Assembly (NCBI GenBank): GCA_964645655.1
Contig: CAZXZS010000002.1
Span: forward strand, 186,001 to 250,000
Origin: JAGOUA01 sp964645655
GTDB taxonomy: Bacteria > Patescibacteriota > Patescibacteriia > 2-12-FULL-60-25
Direction: 5' to 3'
DNA: 64,000 bases
The position numbers and the translations under genes are program-made. Below the pieces are notes generated by a model. That model ran no database searches and was not told the origin of the DNA. It saw nothing but the letters and a program-made list of their open reading frames with translations. This document shows, one piece after another, positions 23,791-32,506 of the stretch. Every line of letters starts with the position of its first letter. Positions within the stretch are counted from its first letter, which is position 1.

Positions 23791-24687
23791 ATGTCAAGCC
23801 CCCCCGTTCCCGCGCCGGCGTTCCTGCCGCGGCCGGGCCAGGTCCCCGACTTGGCGATCATCATCGTCAATTGGAACGTCTCGGCCCTGCTGTTGGAGAA
23901 TATCCGTTCGCTCGCCGCGAGCGAAGGGGGTTTTTGCGCCGAAGTGCTGGTCGTCGACAATGCCTCGAATGATGGTTCTTGCGAAATGCTCGCGTCCCAA
24001 GCCTCGTGGGTCACCCTGATCCGCAATGGGCGGAACCTCGGGTTCGCCAAGGCCTGCAACCAAGGCATCCTTGCCGCCCGGGCGCGCCACATCTTGCTGC
24101 TGAATCCTGACATGCGCGTGCGGGCGGATGCGCTCGCGAAGACGGTCGCCTATGCCGACGCCCATCCGACCGAAGGGATTTTTACGGGGCTCCTCCTGCG
24201 CGAGGACGGCGTCCCTGTCCGTTCGATCCGCCGGTTCCCGACGTTCTGGGACCAGTTCCTCGTCCTCTCGAAGCTTGGGAAGGCGTTTCCCCGCGCCCTT
24301 GAGCGCTATGAGGGGAAGGACCTCGACCTGCTCCAGGAGCAGGACGTCGATTCGGTCCGCGGCGCGTACCTGTGCATCCCCGAACGGGTCCTGCGGGTCT
24401 TGGGAGGCTTGGATGAGCGGTATTTCATTTGGTATGAGGATGTCGATTATTGCCGCCGCGCCATCCTGAGCGGGTTCCGGGTGCGCCATCTTCCGGAGAT
24501 CGTCGCCTATGACCGCGTAGGCCGCTCGTTCGCGCAACGCACGGTGGCGTGGAAGCAACAGCGCATCCTCACGTCGATGGTGCGCTATTTCGAGACGTGG
24601 CACCCGTGGTGGCAAGCGCTCGCGTTACGCGTCCTGGCCGTGCCGATCCTGTTCGTGATGCGCGTATACGAACGGTTTTTCGTATGA
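23791..24687 (+). CDS. Family 2 glycosyltransferase
   Basis: The 298-residue GT2 enzyme has a short Pro-rich lead. Key motifs are LAIIIVNWNVS, VLVVDNASNDGS, RNLGFAKACNQG and LLLNPDMRV, then DERYFIWYEDVDYCRRA. A hydrophobic C-terminal helix (VLAVPILFVMRVYERFFV) may anchor it to the membrane. It is divergent from the nucleotide-sugar fusion gene and overlaps the next glycosyltransferase by four bases (ATGA), so the three are translated as one operon, probably building a rhamnose-containing surface glycan. Confidence 0.9.
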   Translation: MSSPPVPAPAFLPRPGQVPDLAIIIVNWNVSALLLENIRSLAASEGGFCAEVLVVDNASNDGSCEMLASQASWVTLIRNGRNLGFAKACNQGILAARARHILLLNPDMRVRADALAKTVAYADAHPTEGIFTGLLLREDGVPVRSIRRFPTFWDQFLVLSKLGKAFPRALERYEGKDLDLLQEQDVDSVRGAYLCIPERVLRVLGGLDERYFIWYEDVDYCRRAILSGFRVRHLPEIVAYDRVGRSFAQRTVAWKQQRILTSMVRYFETWHPWWQALALRVLAVPILFVMRVYERFFV

Positions 24688-25658
24688 CCCTCGCCCTCCA
24701 GCTGGTGACCTATTTTCACGCCGACATCATCGGTCCCTTGTTGGCGTCGTTACGGCGGCAGGGGAGGCGTGATTGGGTGTTGTACGTGCGCGACCAGTCG
24801 GGTTCGGCGAGCGAGGCCGAGAAGATCCGCTCCCTGCTGGCGGCGTCTGATCTCCCGCACGTGTTCGAGGCGGGTGAGAACATCGGCTTCGGGGCGGGGC
24901 ACAACCAGCTCTTCGCGCGGCACCAGGCCCCGTTCGTCGCCCTCGTCAATCCGGACCTGACCTATGCCGAGACGGCCATCGAGAAGGCCCTCGCGCACTT
25001 CGATCGGCCCGAGGTGGCGGCGGTGCAGGGGCTTCTCTGGCGCAGCGCCCCGGGGACCTTCGACAAGACGACCATCGACACGGCCGGTTTCGCCTTCCAT
25101 GGGATCGGTGACGTGCGTGACCGGCTGGCGGGGGCGCCCGCCGAAGCCGTTCCGGAGGCGGGCTGGGTGTTCGGCCCCACGGGGACCGCGCCCTTTTTTC
25201 GGCGGACGTCCCTTGAGGCGGCCGCTTCGACCCACGGCATCCCGTTTGACGACCGCTTTTTCCTCTATCGCGAAGACATCGAGCTCGCGCTGCGGTTTGC
25301 GCGTGCCGGCCAGCGCGCCTGGTTCGCGCCCGAGGTCGAGCTGTTCCATGCGCGCACCGTCCGTTCGTTCCCGAATCTGTGGCAGCGTCTGCGTGACGAG
25401 TTCCGGCGTCCGGTCGTGGCGCGCGTGAACGGGTATGCGGCGCAGTGGGGGATCTATGCCCTGCACGGCGTCCCGCGCATGCCCGCCCGCCAGTGGCTCA
25501 AGACGATCGCTGCGGAAATGGGCCGCACCGCCGGCCTGCTCTTGGTCCCGCGCGCCTTCTTGCGAGCTTGGCGGCTCATCTTTCGTCATGGACGCTCCTT
25601 CCTTGTCTCGCGCACGGCCTACCGGCGCTGGCCTTCCCTCACCGATCTCTCCCTATGA
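24684..25658 (+). CDS. Family 2 glycosyltransferase (diverged)
   Basis: The 324-residue protein starts at the ATG overlapping the previous stop (ATGA). It keeps the GT2 plan: LQLVTYFHADI, YVRDQSGSA, GENIGFGAGHNQLF, and ALVNPDLTYAE as the acidic metal motif. Later come FFRRTSLEAA and DDRFFLYREDIELALR. The second strand has DQSGS instead of DNxSxD, which may alter donor specificity. A basic C-terminal region with hydrophobic stretches could associate with the membrane. It again overlaps its downstream neighbour by four bases. Confidence 0.88.
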   Translation: MTLALQLVTYFHADIIGPLLASLRRQGRRDWVLYVRDQSGSASEAEKIRSLLAASDLPHVFEAGENIGFGAGHNQLFARHQAPFVALVNPDLTYAETAIEKALAHFDRPEVAAVQGLLWRSAPGTFDKTTIDTAGFAFHGIGDVRDRLAGAPAEAVPEAGWVFGPTGTAPFFRRTSLEAAASTHGIPFDDRFFLYREDIELALRFARAGQRAWFAPEVELFHARTVRSFPNLWQRLRDEFRRPVVARVNGYAAQWGIYALHGVPRMPARQWLKTIAAEMGRTAGLLLVPRAFLRAWRLIFRHGRSFLVSRTAYRRWPSLTDLSL

Positions 25659-26785
25659 ACCCCTCTCCCTTGCCCAAAGTCGGCATCATCCTGTCCGCCT
25701 ATCCCACGCCCAACTGGGAACGCGACCTCCCGCGTGTCCTCGCCTCGCTTGAGCGCCTGGACTACCCGAAAGACCGCGTCGAGCTGCTTTGTTTTGAATC
25801 GAAGGCCAAGCGCGAGCCGCTCAAGCCCTGGTTTGACGAGCATTGGCTGCCGAAGTCCGGCGTCACGCTCCCGCGCATCACCTATGTCTATAACGACGCG
25901 TGGATCGGGTTCGCCGGGAATAATAACCTGTGCCTCGAGCGGGCGAAGATCCTGGGGTGCGACTACGTCTACCTCTTGAACCAGGACACCGATACCGAGC
26001 CCGATTTCTTGCGCCTCAGCGTCGAACGCGCGGAGCGTGACCCGCATGTGGGCATCGTGCAGTCGCTGATGCTCCTGGGCGATGAGCGTGACCTCGTGAA
26101 CAGCCTCGGCAATGCCTGGCAGATCCTTGGGTTGGGCTATGCGCTCGGCTACCGCTGGACCCGCGCCCGCGCTGAGGCGTACCTCGCCGCCCAGACGGAG
26201 ACCAATCCGGAGCGCCATATCGCCTACGCGTCCGGAGCCGCCATGCTGGCCCGCGTTTCGGCGCTCGACCGGTGCGGAGGCCTCTTCGATGAGCGCTTCT
26301 TCCTGTACCACGAGGATACGGATGCCTCGCTGCGCCTGCGCATCCAGGGCTGGAAGGTCGTCCTCGAGCCGCGCTCGGTGGTCTACCACTACTACGAGTT
26401 CAATAAGGCCAAGATCAACTATTACTGGATGGAGCGTAACCGTTGGGCCTTGCTCCTGATCTACCTCCGCCCCTGGACGCTGTTGCTGCTCGCGCCGTTA
26501 TTGTTCGTCTTCGAGATCGCGCTGGTCGCCTTTTCGTTGTTGCGCGGCTGGGGGGACATGAAATGGAAAATGGTGAAGGAATGGTTCACCCGCGACTACT
26601 GGCGCTGGATTTGGGAACGCCGTCAGGACCTGCAGCGTCGCCGCCTGCAGGGCGACCGCCAATTCATGCGCCTCTCCGTCCCGGACATCGAGTTCCAGGA
26701 GCCGTCGATCCGCAATCCGCTGCTTGACCGGTTCGGCAATCCGCTCATGCGCGCGTATTGGGCGATCGTGCGCCACCTCATCTAG
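25655..26785 (+). CDS. Family 2 glycosyltransferase with C-terminal membrane helices
   Basis: The 376-residue enzyme is read from the ATG overlapping the previous stop. Residues 5-230 form the GT-A fold: VGIILSAYPTPNWERDL, FAGNNNLCLERAK, YLLNQDTDTEP (metal site), and RFFLYHEDTDASLRL. Residues about 260-300 are strongly hydrophobic (LLLIYLRPWTLLLLAPLLFVF), predicting one or two membrane segments. It ends the three-gene glycosyltransferase run; ftsE starts 88 bases later with its own -10. Confidence 0.9.
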   Translation: MNPSPLPKVGIILSAYPTPNWERDLPRVLASLERLDYPKDRVELLCFESKAKREPLKPWFDEHWLPKSGVTLPRITYVYNDAWIGFAGNNNLCLERAKILGCDYVYLLNQDTDTEPDFLRLSVERAERDPHVGIVQSLMLLGDERDLVNSLGNAWQILGLGYALGYRWTRARAEAYLAAQTETNPERHIAYASGAAMLARVSALDRCGGLFDERFFLYHEDTDASLRLRIQGWKVVLEPRSVVYHYYEFNKAKINYYWMERNRWALLLIYLRPWTLLLLAPLLFVFEIALVAFSLLRGWGDMKWKMVKEWFTRDYWRWIWERRQDLQRRRLQGDRQFMRLSVPDIEFQEPSIRNPLLDRFGNPLMRAYWAIVRHLI

Positions 26786-26860
26786 GTGGGCGCGGTTCGC
26801 GTCGGATCTTCGCCTTCTGGGCGTCGTCCGCGCGGTTCGCGGATGATGCGGCCCATGTGG

Positions 26861-26866
26861 TATCCT
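26861..26866 (+). promoter_or_regulatory. -10 element of ftsE, leaderless start
   Basis: TATCCT six bases before the ATG at 26873, with no Shine-Dalgarno site between. Confidence 0.55.
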
Positions 26867-26872
26867 GTCCGC

Positions 26873-27565
26873 ATGCCGTTCCTTCGGTTCGAGCGGGTCA
26901 GCAAGCGTTACGCGAACGACGCCGTCGCGCTCGACGACGTGTCTTTTCAGATTGAGGCGGGGGAATTCGTGTCGGTCATCGGCCAGAGCGGGGCAGGGAA
27001 AAGCACCCTGCTCAAGCTCGTCATGGCGGAAGAGGCCCCGTCGCAGGGACGCGTTTGGATCCAGGATTGGGACATCAGCCGCATCCGCTCCCGTGACATC
27101 CCCCTGTTGCGTCGTCAGGTGGGTGTGGTCTTCCAGGACTACAAGCTCCTGCCCAAAAAGACGGTCGCCGAGAACGTCGCCTTCGCCCTCGAGGTGAGCG
27201 ATGCCTCACGGGCCACCATCAAGGAGATTGTCCCGCGCGTGCTGCGGTTGGTTCGCCTGGAAGACAAGGCCGACCGCTTTCCCCACGAGCTGTCCGGGGG
27301 CGAGCAGCAAAGGGCCGGGATCGCGCGGGCGCTCGTCCACCAGCCGAAGCTGCTCCTCGCCGATGAGCCCACGGGAAACCTTGATACGCGCCATACGCAA
27401 GAGGTCCTGGATCTCCTGCTGCGCATCCATGAGCTCGGCACGACGATCATCCTCGTGACCCACAACCGCGACGTGGTGAATGCGCTTCGCCAGCGCGTGA
27501 TCGTCCTGAAGGACGGGAAGGTCGTCCAAGACCAGCCGAACGGCCGATATCACTTGTCGCTATGA
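26873..27565 (+). CDS. ftsE: Cell division ATP-binding protein FtsE
   Basis: FtsE is the ATPase of the FtsEX complex that activates peptidoglycan hydrolases at the septum. The 230-residue protein has Walker A GQSGAGKST (37-45), the Q-loop VVFQDYKLLPKKT, signature LSGGEQQR, Walker B LLLADEPTGNLD and the switch His in LVTHN. The LPKKTVAEN segment is typical of FtsE rather than other ABC ATPases, and the gene overlaps ftsX by four bases. The start is the first ATG after the -10 box. Confidence 0.95.
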   Translation: MPFLRFERVSKRYANDAVALDDVSFQIEAGEFVSVIGQSGAGKSTLLKLVMAEEAPSQGRVWIQDWDISRIRSRDIPLLRRQVGVVFQDYKLLPKKTVAENVAFALEVSDASRATIKEIVPRVLRLVRLEDKADRFPHELSGGEQQRAGIARALVHQPKLLLADEPTGNLDTRHTQEVLDLLLRIHELGTTIILVTHNRDVVNALRQRVIVLKDGKVVQDQPNGRYHLSL

Positions 27566-28467
27566 ACGCCTTCCGTCTCTTTTGGCAATCTTGCGTGCAG
27601 CTTTCGCGTCACGCGTGGCTTTGGGCGGCGACGTTCGCGGTGTTCGTCCTCGCGTTCCTGTCTGTCCAGGCCTCGCTCGGCGCCAACGTGCTCGCCCAGC
27701 GGCTCCTTGCCGAAGCCCGGCAACGCGTCGACGTGTCCGTCACGTTCCGTCCTGACATGCCGCCCGCCTTGGTCGAGCAGGCGAAGACCTATTTGCTTGG
27801 CTTGCCGTTCGTGGCCGAGGTGCGGCTTACCGGCGCCGACCAGGCCCTCGAGGCCTTTCGCCAGCGCTACCGCTACCAGGAAGACGTCCTGCGCGCCCTC
27901 GAGGAGGTCGACCGCAACCCGTTCGGGGCGAAGCTCGTCATCCACGCGAAAGACCTGTCCGGGTATCCGCTCATCGTCGATGCCCTGAAGGCGCCCGTCT
28001 ACCAGCCCTGGATCCAGACGCAATCCGCCGGCGACCAGGCGGCTGCCATTGCCGAGCTCGAATCCCTCCAGCGGGCGGTGCGGCTCATCGGGAGCCTGCT
28101 GCTCCTGCTGTTCTCTTGCGTGGGGCTGCTGCTGGCGTTTAACGCCGTCCGTCTCGCGGTCTTCGCCCAGCGCGACGAGATCGTCATCATGCGCCTGGTC
28201 GGCGCGACACGCGCCCGCATCCGCGGGCCCTATGTGCTCGCCGTGCTCTGGATCGTCATCGCGGGGTGGGGGACGGTGTTAGGGGGGCTGTCCATCGCAT
28301 CGATCTGGCTTGCGCCGCAACTCGGCGGCTGGGCCCAGACCGGACTCCTGACCCTGCGCGAGGCGTTCTGGGCGGGAAAGGAGATGTTGCTGGTCGAGTT
28401 GCTTATTGCCGCAGCCCTTTCGATGCTCGTCGCGTGGATCGCGACGGGGAAGTACATCAAGCGGTAA
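27562..28467 (+). CDS. ftsX: Cell division protein FtsX
   Basis: FtsX is the membrane partner of FtsE. The 301-residue protein has an N-terminal helix (about 15-37), an extracytoplasmic domain (about 38-170) and three C-terminal membrane helices (about 170-195, 222-250, 270-295). The FVAEVRLTGADQALEAFRQRY segment of the outer domain and the EIVIMRLVGATRARIRGPY loop are characteristic. Start codon overlaps the ftsE stop (ATGA). A terminator follows. Confidence 0.93.
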   Translation: MNAFRLFWQSCVQLSRHAWLWAATFAVFVLAFLSVQASLGANVLAQRLLAEARQRVDVSVTFRPDMPPALVEQAKTYLLGLPFVAEVRLTGADQALEAFRQRYRYQEDVLRALEEVDRNPFGAKLVIHAKDLSGYPLIVDALKAPVYQPWIQTQSAGDQAAAIAELESLQRAVRLIGSLLLLLFSCVGLLLAFNAVRLAVFAQRDEIVIMRLVGATRARIRGPYVLAVLWIVIAGWGTVLGGLSIASIWLAPQLGGWAQTGLLTLREAFWAGKEMLLVELLIAAALSMLVAWIATGKYIKR

Positions 28468-28498
28468 AGCCTGAAAAGCCTTTTCTCAAACAAAAAAA

Positions 28499-28529
28499 CG
28501 ATCCGCGTGCGTAGCGGATCGCTTTTATT
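28499..28529 (+). terminator. Terminator of ftsEX
   Basis: Stem CGATCCGC/GCGGATCG with a 7-base loop followed by CTTTTATTT. Confidence 0.85.
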
Positions 28530-28646
28530 TCGCGCTTAGCGAACAAAGGTATCAAACATGGAAGGGGCGATGAGGAGTTAGTCCATCCATATTGTAAAGT
28601 GATCGCAGATAATGCGCAAGGGGAAACGTTCACGATGGCGACATCA

Positions 28647-28675
28647 TTGACAAAATACGCAGATTGTGCTATACA
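28647..28675 (+). promoter_or_regulatory. Promoter of the 28713 gene
   Basis: TTGACA at 28647-28652, 17-base spacer, TATACA at 28670-28675; close to the sigma70 consensus. Confidence 0.8.
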
Positions 28676-28712
28676 ATTATGTTCAGTTCCTGCGCTCAGA
28701 AAGGATCCACCC

Positions 28713-29051
28713 ATGTCCGCCCCTTCGCCACATGCCGACGTCCTCGCCCGCCTCGAGACCCTGGACTTCCAGGACTTCGATGGTCTCATCCGCTGGCTCT
28801 GCGAGGCGCAACCGCTCTCGGAGATCGTCAGGCCGCCCTTCCCGGCCCAGGAGGTCTTCCACGCCTTCCGGAGCCAGGGGTTCTTACCCGGCGCCAACCA
28901 GGGCGACGCCTTCAACCCTCAGGACCGTGAGAACGTGGCCCGGTTCGTCATCGGTTCCGCGCTCGAGGGGCTCGCCTTTCGCGGCCGCATCCACCCCTCC
29001 ATGCACTGGTACGCGCGCCGATGGCGCAAGTTTGCCGCCTCGTCGACCTGA
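28713..29051 (+). CDS. Small unknown protein
   Basis: The 112-residue, mostly helical soluble protein begins MSAPSPHADVLARLETLDF and ends with a basic WYARRWRKFAASST. Aromatic and acidic residues alternate in RWLCEAQPLSEIVRPPF. No family recognised. The start is set by an AAGGAT ribosome binding site and a strong promoter. Single-gene unit with terminator, in the style of the other unknown cassettes. Confidence 0.75.
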   Translation: MSAPSPHADVLARLETLDFQDFDGLIRWLCEAQPLSEIVRPPFPAQEVFHAFRSQGFLPGANQGDAFNPQDRENVARFVIGSALEGLAFRGRIHPSMHWYARRWRKFAASST

Positions 29052-29058
29052 TCGCCTC

Positions 29059-29086
29059 GCCCTCCGTTATGCGGAGGGCGTTTTTT
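29059..29086 (+). terminator. Intrinsic terminator
   Basis: Stem GCCCTCCG/CGGAGGGC followed by G and six T residues. Confidence 0.9.
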
Positions 29087-30842
29087 GTTCGAGGGCGATG
29101 GTCTCGTCGACGAGCCGTCCGATCCAGCCCAGCCCGCGCTTCCAGGTTTCGACCGATTCCGGGTCGATCCCCAGCGGGGCCAGGAGCGCTTTCGGCTCCA
29201 TCGAGCCGCCGCGTGCCAGGAATTCGGTGTAGCGGTCGCGGAACGCCTCCGGCTGGGCGCAGGATTGCTCGTACAGGCAGCAGGTCAACAGCTCGCCGAA
29301 CGCATAGGCGTACACGTAAAAGGGCGTATGGAAAAAATGCGAGATGTAGCTCCACCAGCGCCGGTACCCGGGCGTGAGCCGGATCGCGTCTCCGAACAGG
29401 GGCGCGTGCACGGCCTCCCACAGCTGGTGATATTGTTCCGGCGTCGCGAACCCGTGCTGCCGGACGTGGGCATGCGCCCGTTGCTCGAAGCGGTAGAGGG
29501 TGACCTGCCGGAAGACGGTGGCGAACACGCTCTCCACCTTGCGGGCGCACAACGCCTGCCGGTCCTTCGCGGACGGGAGCTCGCGGCGGAGCGTGTCGAA
29601 GACCAGCATCTCCGCGAACACGCTTGCCGTTTCCGCCAGCGTAAGCGGGGTATCGAACTGGAGGTACCCGTTCGGCCTGGCCAGCGAGGCGTGGAGCGCG
29701 TGCCCCAACTCGTGCGCCAACGTCAGCACGTCGCTCACGTTCCCCTGGAAATTGAGGAAGACGTAGGGATGGTGGTCCGCCGAGACGTACGAGCAGAACG
29801 CGCCCCCGCGCTTACCTGGGGCCGGCTCCGCATCGATCCAGCCCTTGTCGAAAAACCGGCCCGCCTGCTCGGCGAACGTGGGTGAAAAGGCATTGAAAGC
29901 CCGCAGCACGAGCTCTTTCGCTTCCGCGAACGTGTAGGTCCGTTCGACCGCATCGAGCGGGGCATACCGGTCGTAGTCGGCAAGCGGCTCGAGCCCCAAC
30001 TTCTTCCCCTTCCAGGCGTAGTAGCGTTGGAAAAGGCCGGTCTCGCTCTCCACCGCCTGCGCGAGCGCTTCCACGGCGGAAGCGGTCGTCTCGTTGGCGA
30101 GGTGCCGTCCTGCCTCTGGAGACGCGAAGCGGCGGTACCGGTCCAAGGTTTCCTTGTTCTTGATGAGGGTGGTGTAGATGAAGCTGCGGCGTTGCTCTTC
30201 TTCCTGCAACCCTTCGGAGATCGAGCCCGCTGCCGCGACCCGGGTCTCGCGGTTCGCTTGCGAGAGGTCGTGGAGGAGATCGGTCAGCGTGCGTCGTTCC
30301 GCCCCATGCTGGAAGAGCTTGGTACTGTCTTCCTGTTCAAAGAGGGTCGCGAACGCCTCGCCGCCCGTCTGCTGCAAGTCGGCGACGAGCTGCTCGTGCG
30401 CTTCCGCGAGGTGGTGCGGCTTGCCGGCCAGGATCTTTTCGAGGACATGGCGGTACGGCTGCGTTTCCGGGGCGGACAGCAGCGTCTTGAGGGTCGTTTC
30501 GGGAAGCTGCGCCAATTCGAGGTCCACCCACAGCAGCTCGCGCTCGATCGCGACCGCCCGCTCGCGCATCCGACGCTGGAAGCCCTCCCGTTCCGCCTCG
30601 CGCGTATCCATCGCGTGGCGCAACGAGGCGAAGACGACGGGCTTGCTGAGCGTCTGCAGGGTCGCCTCATAGCGGGATAAGAGGTCCTTGATCTCTGCTG
30701 GGTTCTGATGAGCCAATTTCCCCTTGTGCGCCACGATGAGCGCGTCCGTCTCTTGCTTGGCGCGGAGGAACGAGGCCTCGATCGCCGGATCTTCGGGCGA
30801 GAGGAACAGGTCCGTCAGGTCCCAGCGGGGGAGGGTGTTCAT
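29067..30842 (-). CDS. pepF: Oligoendopeptidase F (M3 metallopeptidase)
   Basis: A cytoplasmic zinc endopeptidase that degrades short peptides. The 591-residue product (start ATG 30842) matches the family length. The zinc site is HELGH at 377-381 with Glu404 (LAETASVF) as third ligand. The PYVFLNFQG strand and the C-terminal AYAFGELLTCCLYEQ are typical of PepF. Residues 1-160 form the oligopeptidase N-terminal helical region. The stop falls inside the plus-strand terminator of the convergent gene. Its upstream region carries a large inverted repeat. Confidence 0.94.
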   Translation of the reverse strand: MNTLPRWDLTDLFLSPEDPAIEASFLRAKQETDALIVAHKGKLAHQNPAEIKDLLSRYEATLQTLSKPVVFASLRHAMDTREAEREGFQRRMRERAVAIERELLWVDLELAQLPETTLKTLLSAPETQPYRHVLEKILAGKPHHLAEAHEQLVADLQQTGGEAFATLFEQEDSTKLFQHGAERRTLTDLLHDLSQANRETRVAAAGSISEGLQEEEQRRSFIYTTLIKNKETLDRYRRFASPEAGRHLANETTASAVEALAQAVESETGLFQRYYAWKGKKLGLEPLADYDRYAPLDAVERTYTFAEAKELVLRAFNAFSPTFAEQAGRFFDKGWIDAEPAPGKRGGAFCSYVSADHHPYVFLNFQGNVSDVLTLAHELGHALHASLARPNGYLQFDTPLTLAETASVFAEMLVFDTLRRELPSAKDRQALCARKVESVFATVFRQVTLYRFEQRAHAHVRQHGFATPEQYHQLWEAVHAPLFGDAIRLTPGYRRWWSYISHFFHTPFYVYAYAFGELLTCCLYEQSCAQPEAFRDRYTEFLARGGSMEPKALLAPLGIDPESVETWKRGLGWIGRLVDETIALEQKTPSA

Positions 30843-30928
30843 ATGAAGGGGTTTTTTTGAGTATGGAGGGAAAGGGAGGGGCGCGCAAGCGCGTGGAATT
30901 GACCGGGTTTGTCCCAACGGGGTATGGT

Positions 30929-31107
30929 TTGGGGGCTCGCGCCCCCAAGCCCCGCGTGTTCGCGGCAGCGCCCAACCGCCCGTGACGAGGAACGGAAGCG
31001 TCCTCTTCCGGGTACGCATAATTTTCTGCTGAAAATTTGCTCACGCTCGCGCCGGTCGCGCTCCGCGGGCCCCTCCAGAGGATGCTTCCGTTCCTCGTCA
31101 CGGGCGG
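30929..31107 (-). repeat. Divergent long-hairpin element upstream of pepF (candidate copy 4)
   Basis: Two 31-base arms, 30976-31006 and 31077-31107, pair with a single G-T type exception around a 70-base loop that itself contains AATTTTC/GAAAATT. On the minus strand a compact GC hairpin TTGGGGGC-GCGA-GCCCCCAA (30930-30947) follows, then the pepF promoter region. The order long hairpin, GC hairpin with GNNA loop, promoter, gene equals that of copies 1-3, but primary sequence is different. Confidence 0.5.
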
Positions 31108-31172
31108 AGACCGCGAACAGAAGGAAGGGAAGAAGACCGAAATAAGGAAATAAAGATTTATTACAAAAACGT

Positions 31173-31715
31173 ATGCCACACCTACCCGAAAACAGTGCCG
31201 TGCCGGCCGTGACCTTCAAGACGCGTGTCCGCGATGAGAGCGTCGAAGGGCCGAACCCGTTTCGTTGGCAGGACGTGACCTCGGATGAGGTCTTCAAGGG
31301 GAAGAAGGTCGTCGTGTTCTCGTTGCCGGGGGCGTTCACCCCGACGTGCTCGTCCACGCACCTCCCAGGCTACGAGGCAGCGTACGACGAGTTCAAGAAA
31401 TTGGGCGTCGATGAGGTCTACTGCCTCAGCGTCAACGACGCCTTCGTGATGTTCCAGTGGGGAAAGGCCCAGGGCGTGCAGAAGGTCAAGATGCTCCCGG
31501 ACGGGAACGCCGACTTCACCCGCGGCATGGGGATGCTCGTGAAGAAGACCAACCTCGGCTTCGGCGACCGCTCGTGGCGCTACAGCATGTTCGTCGACGA
31601 CGGCGTGGTCAAGAAGCTCTTCGTCGAGCCGGGCTTCACCGACGACTGCCCGACGGACCCGTTCGAGGTGAGCGACGCGCATACGATGCTGGAGTACCTG
31701 CGGGGACAGAAATAG
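31173..31715 (+). CDS. Peroxiredoxin (Prx5/AhpC-TSA family)
   Basis: Reduces hydrogen and organic peroxides through a peroxidatic cysteine. The 180-residue protein has the Prx5 motif PGAFTPTCSSTHLPGY with Cys59 as the peroxidatic residue, and VYCLSVNDAFVMFQW downstream. A second Cys occurs late (TDDCPTDPF), in the region where Prx5 proteins can form a resolving disulfide. It lies near a superoxide dismutase gene (32500-33093), consistent with oxygen defence. Own terminator. Confidence 0.93.
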   Translation: MPHLPENSAVPAVTFKTRVRDESVEGPNPFRWQDVTSDEVFKGKKVVVFSLPGAFTPTCSSTHLPGYEAAYDEFKKLGVDEVYCLSVNDAFVMFQWGKAQGVQKVKMLPDGNADFTRGMGMLVKKTNLGFGDRSWRYSMFVDDGVVKKLFVEPGFTDDCPTDPFEVSDAHTMLEYLRGQK

Positions 31716-31729
31716 GTCCGCCTATCACC

Positions 31730-31752
31730 AAAGAGCCGGCCAGGCTCTTTTG
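31730..31752 (+). terminator. Intrinsic terminator
   Basis: Stem AAAGAGCC/GGCTCTTT with 5-base loop, after the peroxiredoxin gene. Confidence 0.85.
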
Positions 31753-31776
31753 TGATAGACTTAATTCATCGAACAT

Positions 31777-32457
31777 ATGTCCGAACGTCCCCTCAATACC
31801 GAAACAGAGCATGCGCGAGCGTGGGAGAGCCTTTCTGCGGAACTCGAGGAGTTCCTGACGACACCTGCCGCACGTCTTCCGTGTGACCTCCGGACCGCGG
31901 ATAGCGAAATCCTGCAAGCTTGTATGGCGGACAGGCGCCCCATTCCCGGAAGGAAGCTCAATCCGGGCTTGTGGCTCTACCTGTTGCAGCGCTTCGGCGT
32001 GGCGCGTACCGGGATTTCCCGTGCCCGGCAATTTGCTTGGGCGGAGATGGTTTTTGAGGAGGGCTTGCTTTATGAAGGTGTTTTTCTGAATGAATCATTC
32101 CCGTATCGGGACCGGGCCACGTTCCACCTCAACGCACTGAAGAAGCAGGGTCGCGGATTTGACGCGATCGAGGACTACCGGGAGTGGTTCCTATGCCTCT
32201 TCGCGGAGGCGATCAAAAACGGGGAGCTTATGTATTTGCACGAGGCCCCAAGACATTTGGCGACGCTGGCTCCGCTTTTTGAGGATCTTGATGCGCGTCG
32301 TCCAATCGCGCAAAACCGTTTCCGAGATGACATTTTTGCGTCCGTCTACCAATCTACTCTTTTCTGGGTCCCGGCACGGTTGGGAGGGGAAGACCGGTAT
32401 GCGTCCTATGATTGGGCGCGCCAGCATGTTTTTCTTGGGGACGGGCACGAACGATAG
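31777..32457 (+). CDS. Unknown soluble protein
   Basis: The 226-residue protein is acidic and largely helical, with many aromatic residues (WAEMVFEEGLLYEGVF, EDYREWFLCLFAEAI) and no signal peptide. No family is recognised. TAGACT at 31756-31761 is a candidate -10. It shares a bidirectional terminator with the convergent superoxide dismutase gene. The overall GC of its third positions is somewhat lower than in its neighbours (runs such as CTTTATGAAGGTGTTTTTCTG), which may hint at a different origin. Confidence 0.72.
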   Translation: MSERPLNTETEHARAWESLSAELEEFLTTPAARLPCDLRTADSEILQACMADRRPIPGRKLNPGLWLYLLQRFGVARTGISRARQFAWAEMVFEEGLLYEGVFLNESFPYRDRATFHLNALKKQGRGFDAIEDYREWFLCLFAEAIKNGELMYLHEAPRHLATLAPLFEDLDARRPIAQNRFRDDIFASVYQSTLFWVPARLGGEDRYASYDWARQHVFLGDGHER

Positions 32458-32471
32458 GGGTATTCAGAAAT

Positions 32472-32506
32472 AAGAAAAACGCCCGATCTGGGCGTTTTCT
32501 TATTTT
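32472..32506. terminator. Bidirectional terminator
   Basis: Stem GAAAAACGCCC/GGGCGTTTTCT with 5-base loop between two convergent genes. Confidence 0.85.
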
